The notes beneath the pieces are model-generated. The model did no database searches, was not told the origin of the DNA, and worked only from the letters and a program-made list of their open reading frames with translations. Shown in pieces: positions 38,801 to 42,310 of a DNA stretch of 64,000 nucleotides (within the stretch, counting starts at the first letter, position 1; each line of letters opens with the position of its first letter). The DNA is taken from NCBI GenBank assembly GCA_028281495.1, contig JANQJU010000082.1:110278-174277 (forward strand), read 5' to 3'. A program made the position numbers and the translations under genes. The DNA comes from SAR324 cluster bacterium. Lineage in GTDB: Bacteria; SAR324; NAC60-12.

Positions 38801-39918
38801 CACCAGCCTCGTCAGGTTCTTCCGTTTCGTCGATTCCTTCCGTTTTGTCGATTTCATTGGACGACCTGATTCGGATATTGGATGTGGAAATTGTGCATTC
38901 TCCACAACCCGCACCCTCGGTCCAGTCACCGGTTTCCGAGAATCCGTCGCCTTCCGAGAATCTGTCACTTTCCGAGGGGGCGCCACCTTCTGAGAATCCG
39001 TCGTCTTCCACGGATTCGTCGTCTTCCACGGATTCGTCGTCTTCCACGGATTCGTCGTACTCGCCGTTTCAGCGGTTTGCCTTGTTTGAGAAGGAGGTGG
39101 AAGGATTTTCTTTCACCAAACTGATGCTGGATCCCGATCAATGTGGTGATGAGGTGGCATATGTGGTTGAAAAACAAGCTGAGCTGCGGCGGGTGCTGTT
39201 TTATAAGGAAGATTTCGCCCAAGTTCAGAATGTCCTCGATATCGGCTGTGGGTATGGGATGGATCTGGTCGAGCTGGCCCTTGCGCATCCTTCGTTGAAG
39301 GGGGACGGTCTCACGATTTCTTCGGAAGATGCCCACGCAGCACAAGCTCTCATTCGAGACAATGGGTTGGAGGACCGAGTTCGTGTCTTTTGTGAAAACA
39401 ACACCCAACACGAATACGAAAACGATTACGATCTCATCTTTGGAATGCAGGTGATGCACTTCCTCACCGAGTACGAACACAAAGCCATCCTATTTGGCAA
39501 AATGGCTGATGCGTTGAAAGAAGGAGGAAAGATTTTGTTGGCAGAATTTCTCTGTCATCTCAAAAAGCCGATGCGGGATCATACGCTTCAGGTGACCATT
39601 CATACGGTACCGGATTGGGTCGAATTGTTGAGTATCCATCATCTGCAATTGGAGGAAGTGATTGATCTGAGTCCTGAAGTCCGAAACTTCCTGTATGACC
39701 CGAACATTGAGGAGCATGTCCGGCATCTCGAAGTGGAGGTTCAGGAAAAGCTCAAAAAATACAGCAAACAGGTACTCGCACTAGAAAAAGAGTGGGTGTC
39801 GTTTTGTGTCCTCCGCATCAGCAAAGCCTCCAAGGACCAATCGGTCGACACCTTGCGCGAAACCAACCGAGATCACCTGAACACCCGCAAGCGGTTTCAT
39901 GAAATCCAAATGCCGTGA
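20599..39918 (+). CDS. Trans-AT PKS, about 6,439 aa: ACP / KS-KR-MT-ACP / KS-KR-ACP / KS-MT-ACP / KS-DH-KR-ACP-MT
   Basis: Second giant PKS. Start chosen at ATG 20599, with GGAG five bases upstream and 13 bases after the previous stop; an in-frame TTG at 20545 would overlap the previous gene and has no better site. Domains (residues): ACP5 (Ser39), KS5 (Cys303, His438), KR4 (Tyr1209), MT3, ACP6 (Ser1790), KS6 (Cys2108, His2243), KR5 (Tyr2987), ACP7 (Ser3124), KS7 (Cys3422, His3557), MT4 (GCGYGTD class, about 3913-4188), ACP8 (Ser4319, GFSSL), KS8 (Cys4591, His4726), DH3 (His5079, Asp5276), KR6 (Tyr5726), ACP9 (Ser5948) and a terminal MT5 (GCGYGMD, about 6155-6415). No AT is present. A methyltransferase after the last ACP is unusual and lies directly before the GNAT-PLP protein. 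Low-complexity repeats fill most linkers. Confidence 0.93.
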   Translation: MNLSDAIHRDLVAAVSEQQQIKRDLIDLETELTQYGFESIHFTEFTNRLNQMYGLELMPTVFFAYSDLRSLGSHLLEQYPEILREKYDHRMDSPPPSPESPESKPVPSASEPPSHPNSTARALKKPRPHRGFSHMQEPIAIVGMSGRFPGSPDLEAYWQNLEANADLITEIPPDRWDWRELYGDPREQLGKTKAKWGGFINDVDRFDPLFFGITPLEAETMDPQLRLFLETVWATLEDAGYRASQLAGSNTGVFVGVATADYRDLCPREKIDSGVQVSPFMIANRVSYTLDFHGPSETIDTACSSSLVAIHRAIESLRQGSCEMAVVGGVNVIVSPSVTLSTSQAGMLSEDGRCMTFDKRANGMVRGEGVGAVFLKPLEKAIQEGDRIYGVIRGNAENHGGRAASPSAPNPIAQEALLVSAYSRARIDPKTVSYIEAHGTGTELGDPIEVTALKGAFAELYKRWGSSGESKPHCGLGSVKTNIGHLEAAAGISAVIKVLLMLQHRKIPGNVHLKEPNPYLKLEGSPFYLVQETQEWESSQDGHQNPLPRRAGVSSFGIGGSNAHLIIEEYLDHASTFVPSEMPATPETLEKPVLVVLSAKNQSRLHEGIANLQRFLAKHPHLSLPSLAYTLQTGREAMKERLCLLVSSLEELQQKLATQMPSTTGGKTESSRVSNTVEGVYRGRVERNEETVALFAEDEELQEAVEKWVLRGKLPKLASLWVKGMDFDWSRLYREHPPARISLPTYPFARTRCWITDNSGTSALKSRQTSDSLDVSSGVSSDPLSGVSSSMSSMSPDVSSDNLNTDSIQSLLLTPVWNVVPLSDNAMLTLDESAPVVMMGGSSGQHQAIRGIYPQVRLVPHPIQDTVESWTNQLRAYMPLTHLIWIASDHALEDLTQETLLNEQHHGIFQVFRLVKALQALGYGDKELSWTFITTNTQAVSAHEAANPTHAGIHGFVGALAKEYPYWNIRLLDMERDEQPLHCTWPVRDMFHLPFQAQGNAFVFRNNEWFAQSLVSVDGLSLDTASNASPSKALEASPSKSLEASLDQAVAINNDSLRFRSQGVYVVIGGAGGIGEAWTRTMIEKYQAHIVWIGRRPQQEIQSKLDAFSATGRTPLYISADASDREALQRAYDTIKQTHPTIHGVIHSAVGIFDQSLANTTEDRFRTILAVKIDVTVRLAQVFQQEPLDFVMFFSSVASFERWGGMSGYSGGCAFKDAFALRLGTLWPCAVKIMNWGGWNAGTGEAFPEASKIRAQQRGVRAIEPEEGLVALEQLLAGPVDQLSLMKTRSHRVLDSINPDETMTVYPETHPACIEAVRTHLPPQEAPHHLIHSAGPLQSYGMEDLLLEFLQEILRVTETSAPVVEFYHRWVAQSREILGTRPVPSNALETIWQKWNQAKVNWNGTANKRAIVVIVEACLRALPDILTGRQRATDVIFPNSSMELVEGVYTGSAVGDYFNDALSDSLVHAVQQYLQQDRTARIRLLEIGAGTGAATKRILPKLDAFQNQIEEYCYTDISKAFLFHAEENYAPQHPYVRTHLFNVEQPIAEQGLEAGRYDFVIANNVLHATKNIRNTLRNAKATLSKHGLLFLNESSDNSVLAHVTFGLLEGWWLNEDDSIRIPGCPGLYPEAWQRVLEEEGFHSVLFPVPAARPLGQQIIIAASDGIIRQRKSLPPEVKPTKTSTRKVSPTSVQQSLTSPQSPRPSQSSTLSQSPTPQQSPTSQQSPRPSQSSTLTQSPTPGPRGRESVVSDEQLREESTHYLRQLFGNVLRIESHEVDSSEPLESYGIDSILIVQVTHKLREVFEEISSTLLFEVQTIDGLVDYFLTHRKNALMELLGVAPQPASVATPPVVDQPPPLVPNPEQRFETPAPAQTPQIQPPQIQPVPPSQSVVSPSPTPIPAPVSTPVPALVSTPAPTPMVETSRERQASISLEPIAIIGVSGHYAEADTLDEYWENLKNGKDCITEIPPERWDLDGFFNPDPKEAAAQGMSYNKWGSFLQNFDHFDPLFFKISPKEALMVDPQERRFIETCWEAVEDAGYTKEALEKQVQQQVGVFAGITKTGFDLYAPELWKRGEYVYPHTSFASVANRISYLMNLRGPSMSIDTLCASSMTAIHEACEHLRRHECRMAIVGGVNIYVHPSSYTSLCAYGMLANDGRCKSFGKGGNGFVPGEGVGAMVLKPLSQAMADQDHIYALIRGTTVNHDGKTNGYTVPNPKAQAQLIRETLDKAGIDARTVSYIEAHGTGTELGDPIEMAGLSQAFQKDTTDTGFCALGSVKSNLGHLEAAAGMAGLTKILLQMKHGQLVPSLHAEELNPNIAFEKTPFVLQRELGPWKRPTLETNGVSQTYPRIAGISGFGAGGSNAHVIVEEYIAKPDSLQAHSTQSHSTPSVHSPISSSAEPGPFPIVLSAKNEERLTAYAHKLLEFVKQNPSVSLPNMAYTLQVGREAMTERVAFLVSSIHELDTKLNGFLQGQQDLRDLYRGQAKSDKEFMGLLTADDDWASTLQAWIAKRKYSKLLNLWVKGLAIDWSQLYGDSKPQRVSLPTYPFASESYWLDIRPRVHAMPTDSTEGSEVRKPAISARATDAAKSLSANAPMVEPHEVMCFEELWQMQPLPQMTSPYPNEASIRSVVCCLSHPEHQKMFLDLMASLQPEVSVRFIPQQAEAGYAAALQGIQNEIGSVDALLYCWALEDPRLIQDIAPLVSIFQALGTTQVKPRRVLLAGQFEDGVEQSFLESWIGFERSLGLLLPHTAVVPILLECNESETPLSTSNLGRSDLSIGQPKNNLDPSSRNEWGHRLWLELQTPHAQAVLYREGQRHVLQIRPTEWKSLESSFPVKQGGTYLITGGNGGLGLLFAEHFARSCAVNLVLTGRSPLTPEKQNRILAIEDKGSSVFYLQADVSDANAMQQGLKAAKSRFGEIQGVLHAAGVRGSRTLFENEIHAFQSVLNPKIQGTLILDELLAEEPLDFVCYFSSSAAILGDVGTCDYAVGNRFQMAYADYRNRLLAQKKRSGKTVVFNWPLWEEGGMRAKDDEQTRFYLETSGQRSVTTSEGISLWEQLLAHERTQHLVLVGRPSRVRQFLGLGAIPTAQSVRQDLKRVVSQLLQIPSDKLDETSNLADFGFDSISLAELASRLSAHFPVEVTPSLFFSHSTLKALTQYFLTEHAEAIQQFYSQQARNTPRPSLSRSEAPSSLPSDVPHPPHSEVLPSEGASLDASSLDTSGLDISGLDISGLDPSSLNSLSLEASRLASPQSGQAPFNLVPQPTQSPVGETPIAIIGMSGRFPGADSVEAFWENLRNGHNAITKIPSDRWEENDDARPWGGFLSELDQFDPLFFEIPPREAAEMDPRQRLFLEEAWHAFEDAGYMGDRIQGKSCGVFVGVEEGGDGTHESSTSNNQTSTLAARIAYTLDLKGPNLALNTACSSGLVAVHQACLALKNGDCDMALAGGINLMLSSATYAGLTQAQMLSPDGTCRVFDQQANGLVPGEAVAIVLLKPLAQAVADKDRIYGCITGSGVNYDGKTNGMAAPNPVSQAELIQNVYRKYQIDPAAIQYVLAHSVGSKLGDPIEFEALTQAFRKFTSQQEYCYLGSVKPLIGHTFAASGVVNLISMVMAMKAQTIPASQHFEQANEFIHFPGSPFVLTQENRPWETPVDQPRLGVISANGISGTNAHVVLEEHISVPKGVSQDLPLQSPSQETPIASVPRLLVFSAKNPDRLQAVVRNMAAFLKAYPQLPLRDISYTLQVGREAMKERLAVSAHSVSDLIQQLNQFLTPEDANVASNVSRNTDSNSASSTGSNSASNMGSSMDSNMGSNMGSNMGSNMGSANRLWCGKIRESEDYDLDTGKETLLQSALANNDLEQLATLWVQGVLIPWEDLAANAQARIIALPTYPFMKRECRPASTNLQSPSNPPRVTGNRVTELYDIISRDSAREFLDGYLTFFPLLEKVPGFSLTQVGSNPEQFPEHAALIKAKQSESRQVLWHQEDFTQVRHLLDFGCGYGTDVIDFAARYPNLCTHGFTITPSQAERATQRIEALNLGARAAVFNKDSTRDPFPARYDVVIGIEVSCHIENKAGLFRNISKSLQAGGRVYLMDFVANLRGPIVDPNVSVYIPTQKQWIELLSEHDLFIDEIIDVSPQIANSLDDPDFEENIKNLEPVLRDSWRNWINNATAIEKGWVGYCSFKLHKNQDLDPASLHDHNAFKFSNPTPYPQALAAMQSRQSEGAQSPQPAVSQSPQPAVSQSSQLAVSQSPQRVAEASPLVSEQSSQTQAVASSREESNSPDQIRMVQSYLAEVFAQVLGFQKEELATIETLRELGFSSLNAVELTEAINTKFDLELPTSLVFEFNTLTALSEYLNRRLQQKQSKPAPVSDRGVEQVTPIMEHSATPLTERPVTPLSEDPVTPVAEHFATPLTERPARQTPQDLAPQIEEDAIAIIGIACRCAGANSPDEFWEMVSQGKDAISEISNPEWLQFFQQHSSKPVPLHYGAMTDLEYFDPLFFRISPKEAAYMDCTQRILLEECYKALENAGYAPTSLQDQRVGTYIGTSGGSAATKRDLSHFTLLGSDPSIGAARTAYFLDLKGPALPVNTACSSSLVAMDLAHQALKNGSIDLALAGGIAILDNPTSFVFTNNAGMLSPTGACRPFDNEANGIVVGDGVGIVIMKRLKDAVRDHDSIYGVIRGSATNQDGQTSGITVPSFLSQSRLQASLYRKANIPVEDIQYIEAHGTGTKLGDPVEIHALSDSFQQFTDKSKFCAIGSVKANIGHTAAAAGVMGVIKILMSLKHQQIPPAVHFSKENEHIDFESSPVYVNTALKEWPTNSQGSRLAAVSSFGYSGTNSHMVIEQYPDLQPTDSVSTDTQPCLVVLSAVTEERLKVLVETYCHFLEEHSDLSLVDLAYTLQVGRDPLEVRLALVVESLPQLSTRLRAFLEGAKDQDACWHGRIQTGKNKISLLQGDEESQELIEKWIANRRFPKLAELWTLGLPIQWNRLYPHTKPQRIRLPHYPFARDLYPITSTSPVPESSIEVKTATPIAPPASSMPPALIVPSVLHPLLHQNTSDLSEQRFSSHFTGQEFFLADHVVAGQKILPGVAYLEMARAAFEQATRGLEEYHSISEAAPVRLHNVVWVRPIAANDSITSVHVSLFPKENEATESVKSPQIQYEVYTEPENPNDEAVIHSQGTISYGTSVPGTSVSGTALDIQTSLDIPALKTQMNSEPVGAETCYSAYTSLGVDYGPGHRGIDAMFLGDQQVLAKLVLPSAFADTQDAFVLHPCLMDSALQASIGLVLESLLGGASDHPNDNPSLPFALETLDILGPCPVSMWAWIRRSPQGSKSDQVQKLDIDCCDDQGQVCVAIRGLSARTLTPPKFGTLMARPVWVDITHPEKAHSDMAHLEKAHTNMAHPEKAHSDMAHPETEISPELPSDTPHWVLLCDPFTPDALKSELPGASFVRLQSKERGLAQRYQDMAIQVFETLQGILKNRPDRKVFIQLLIPAQREGQLLSGFSGLLKTAHLENPKIVVQLIEVQPGESGSGMLQKITENRNFPEHAHIRYCEGQRQVGFWKELEAEPPHSPPWKEGGVYLITGGLGGLGLLFAHEIARSCNQATIVLTGRSEGNPSHPSIASLEALGTKVVYWRVDVSRKKQVDAAIKRIQQEWGQLNGILHSAGVIQDNFIIKKAAAEFNAVLPPKVAGTVNLDRATQNLELDFFVLFSSGAGPWGNAGQADYSAANGFMDAYARYRNERVVAGAARHKGPYGQTLSVNWPLWKEGGMQVGPEIEKRMTQTIGAVAMQTATGMQAFYRALASGEDQVMVMEGHLAQLHAEVLKPLSPPQAVAAQAEPKNVTMAPVQGVSVPATPVAQDVPDRVLKPESQPSPAASLDKTAVPLDTAAVPVDKAAVPVDKAAVPLGKDALIDRTGTFLKNIVCETLNVNPDQMEIDRDLHNYGLDSIIVLEIDNKLEQHFPNLSKTLFFEYSTIQDLSAYFVDAYPKEVDILFQPKAELPPAEPIAVLPSKPPSTPQVSLPARPSSRSRSRRKRAATSMTSSTESDAGGGTTVSSVSPASPVSSASPASSGSSVSSIPSVLSISLDDLIRILDVEIVHSPQPAPSVQSPVSENPSPSENLSLSEGAPPSENPSSSTDSSSSTDSSSSTDSSYSPFQRFALFEKEVEGFSFTKLMLDPDQCGDEVAYVVEKQAELRRVLFYKEDFAQVQNVLDIGCGYGMDLVELALAHPSLKGDGLTISSEDAHAAQALIRDNGLEDRVRVFCENNTQHEYENDYDLIFGMQVMHFLTEYEHKAILFGKMADALKEGGKILLAEFLCHLKKPMRDHTLQVTIHTVPDWVELLSIHHLQLEEVIDLSPEVRNFLYDPNIEEHVRHLEVEVQEKLKKYSKQVLALEKEWVSFCVLRISKASKDQSVDTLRETNRDHLNTRKRFHEIQMP
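23680..23727 (+). repeat. In-frame repeat inside KR4 region (2 x 24 bases plus partial)
   Basis: Two units encoding ASPSKALE and ASPSKSLE, between the structural and catalytic halves of the KR. Confidence 0.85.
25678..25815 (+). repeat. In-frame minisatellite, MT3 to ACP6 linker (about nine 15-base units)
   Basis: Units encode QSPRP, QSSTL, QSPTP and similar. The order QSPRP-QSSTL occurs twice, so a higher-order duplication is visible. Confidence 0.9.
26221..26352 (+). repeat. In-frame repeats, ACP6 to KS6 linker (15- and 24-base units)
   Basis: Two 15-base units encode PQIQP at 26221-26250. Two 24-base units encode IPAPVSTP and VPALVSTP at 26293-26340. Confidence 0.85.
26398..30105 (+). 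other. PKS module 6: KS6-KR5-ACP7
   Basis: KS6 has Cys2108 in DTLCASS and a full EAHGTGT block. KR5 has GGNGGLG and the Y-x3-N pair (DYAVGN). It lacks the B-type Asp (AAGVRGS), so an A-type (L-alcohol) outcome is more likely. ACP7 Ser3124 is in FGFDSI. Expected product: beta-hydroxy. Confidence 0.85.
30238..30342 (+). repeat. In-frame minisatellite, ACP7 to KS7 linker (7 x 15 bases)
   Basis: Seven units such as DASSL, DTSGL and DISGL, the latter twice in identical form. Confidence 0.92.
31936..32067 (+). repeat. In-frame minisatellite, post-KS7 linker (11 x 12 bases)
   Basis: Eleven 12-base units ending in a homogeneous SNMG run, with older diverged units (SNVS, RNTD) at the left edge. Confidence 0.92.
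33271..33354 (+). repeat. In-frame minisatellite, MT4 to ACP8 linker (3.5 x 24 bases)
   Basis: Units encode QSPQPAVS with small changes. Confidence 0.92.
33742..33861 (+). repeat. In-frame minisatellite, ACP8 to KS8 linker (5 x 24 bases)
   Basis: Units encode EHSATPLT, ERPVTPLS, EDPVTPVA and similar. Confidence 0.9.
36742..36846 (+). repeat. In-frame minisatellite, DH3 to KR6 linker (3.5 x 30 bases)
   Basis: Units encode HPEKAHSDMA and variants. Confidence 0.92.
38236..38325 (+). repeat. In-frame minisatellite, KR6 to ACP9 linker (4 x 21 bases plus partial)
   Basis: Units encode DKTAVPL, DTAAVPV, DKAAVPV and DKAAVPL. Confidence 0.92.
38998..39051 (+). repeat. In-frame minisatellite, ACP9 to MT5 linker (3 x 18 bases)
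   Basis: Units encode SSSTDS. The surrounding Ser-rich stretch from 38755 is also low-complexity. Confidence 0.9.
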
Positions 39919-39940
39919 GGCAATGAACGAGAGAGCCACC

Positions 39941-42310
39941 ATGCACCATCTGATTCACGAAAATGAGTTAAGCCAACATCCAGAGCTGGCGGAATGTGTT
40001 CAAGCGATTGATGCACAACACCCTCCTGTGGGATACGAGCGCATGTTGTATCCGTATTTGTTCATCGTGCCGGGGCAGCCTCACTATTTGCGTCTCATCA
40101 AAGATGACAGCAATCAATTGTTGATTCCTCTCTACGTGACCGATGCAGCGATGTACCAAGAACTCGTGCAATGCAGCAACGCGTTGAACTACCAACTGCT
40201 CGTTCTCGATCAATACCGAGATTGGCTAGATACCGGACAAACACGATTGATTCCTTTGGGAGCGTGGCAAGATATCGACATCCACCAGTTCACGACACGC
40301 GGCAACAAGATGCGCAAACTGCGCTACTTGGTAGAAAAATTTAAAAAGTTGGGTGCGGTGGAAACCGTAGAATATTCGTCGTCGTTCCCCGGAGATTTTG
40401 ATGAAATGAAGGCCATCATGACGGGCTGGAGCGCAGGTAAAAAAAATGTGATCCAGCATTCTTTCGTGTGCATGAAAGAACTCTTAGAACACACCTTGCC
40501 TGCTTCCCATCGCGCGTTTTTCACTTACTGCAATCAAAAGCTCTGTTCCGTGATTGTGATCGAAACCAGTGGCGAGGGATCGTATGTGATGGATCAAGAA
40601 TTTTATGATCCCGCCACCGCTCCCTTAGGGCACATGGAATATGGAATTGTAGAAATCATCGAGCGCCTCAAACAAGAAGGAGCCTCCACATTCTCACTCG
40701 GGGTGACTTGGTATCCATTCCCTTTTGAACAGTATCCCAAAAACGATCCCGACGGATGGGAATGGGTGGTGCAGACTACCGCTCGGAAAACCCTGTTGAG
40801 CCGAATCTTTGAACAAGGCAAAACAAACTATCAGTTTAAAAAGAAATTCGGTGTAGTGGGCGATCCGATTTTTATCTATCTGCCACAAGATGCCCCCTTT
40901 TCCACCCTGCTGCATTACTGGCCTGTGTTTTTTCAAAATTCGCAAACTGCCGAGCAGGTCACCACCCAACTTCAACAAATTCCAAGACCTCAAACTCTGT
41001 CTGCACCTGCACCTCAAACACCCACGTTGCCTGTTGCTCCACCTCAGCCAGAAGCTTCCAAATCGGCTCGATCTCAACCCCAGCCAGAAGCTTCCAAATC
41101 AGCTCGATCTCAACCTGAAGCCTCGGAGCGTCCGAAATTGCTCCATCGGGAAGACCGGGAGGCGATGCTTGGGGAAACCGAGAAGCTCGAATTGTTAAAC
41201 TACAGTGATCACCCGCTGGATTTGATGACGGATTCTTGGTTTGGCATCCGATCCGATGCGGTTTTGCAGCGCACAGCCTATTTGAACGAGAAGTCAGTTT
41301 CGCCGTCAATGGAAGCACTGCATGCGTTGTTTCCCTTCAAGCATATTATTTTGACAGGCCGAGGAGGTGATGCCGAAGCTCTGTTTTATGGGGTCTTTCC
41401 CAAGACGAAGTCTCAAATCATCACTGCCATTCCGTGGCTTTCGACACTGATGCATCAATTGAACAATGGCTTCGAAGTGATCGAAATTCTGAATCCTGGT
41501 GTGATGGATCCACAATCCGAATGGCTGTTTAAAGGAGAAATGGACCTAGATGCCTTAACGCATCATCTGGAACAAAGTCCCCAAACCATAGGCATGGTCG
41601 GTTTGGAAGTTTTGAGCAATGGCACCGGTGGGCATCCGGTGCGGTTGTCTCACCTGCGTGCTGTAAAGGAAAAACTTCAATCCCTGGCTATCCCGTTGGT
41701 GCTCGATGCCTCACGTATTGTCCGAAACGCTTTTTTAGTGAAACAGCACGAAGACGGTTATCAAGACACCGATGTGTGGACGATTGTCCAGCGCACCTTG
41801 GCCCAAGCCGACCATGTGGTTATGAGCCTGACGAAAGACTTTGCCGTGCCTGTCGGGGGATTGGTTGCCACCAATGATGACGCATTGGCAGCCGCCATCA
41901 AAGCCGCACAAACAGTCCAAGATCCAGCGGTACCGTTCAATCCCGATGTGATTGGTTATGCACTTTCCGAAAGAGACACCATCCAAGATCTGGTCTCCCG
42001 TCAAATGGCTTTCACCCGACGGGTTCAAGATCAACTGAAAGCTGCTGGCGTGCCGATCCTACAACCCGCTTATGGGCATGCGGTTGTGGTGGATGTGTCG
42101 CAGCTTGCTTCAGGCGCGACCTCGGCTCAAAAGAAGGAAAATTTTTTAAAAACACTCTTCCTGGAAACAGGTATCCGGGCGGGGGCTCATTTGGCAGGAA
42201 AACAAAAGAACACACGGTTGGATCGGTGTGTGCGCTTCGCCATTCCCCTCGGATTGACCCCGGAACACGAAGAGGCGATTGTCCACCAACTGCAAACCTT
42301 TTTTGTTGCG
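39941..42310 (+). other. Candidate sulfur-insertion didomain (GNAT-like + PLP beta-lyase)
   Basis: Two catalytic domains not normally found in PKS modules sit in front of KS9. The PLP part is about 380 residues and has all main anchors of the tryptophanase/tyrosine phenol-lyase family (Lys at base 41834, Asp at 41705, Arg at 41714, and the GYQD and VRFAIP blocks). Family members cleave beta bonds of amino acids, releasing pyruvate and ammonia. A Cys-loaded chain would leave a thiol. The GNAT-like part could attach the amino-acid nucleophile to the enoyl chain. Confidence 0.65.

Larger units (their letters stand above)
33892..39850 (+). other. PKS module 8: KS8-DH3-KR6-ACP9 followed by MT5
   Basis: KS8 is complete (NTACSSS, EAHGTGT). 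DH3 has His5079 (DHVVAGQKILPG) and Asp5276 (LMDSALQ). KR6 has GGLGGLG, Y-x3-N (DYSAAN) and the B-type Asp (VIQDN). Together they should give an alpha,beta-unsaturated thioester, a Michael acceptor, on ACP9 (Ser5948). MT5 is of the same class as MT4 but more divergent, and ends the protein. Confidence 0.85.
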
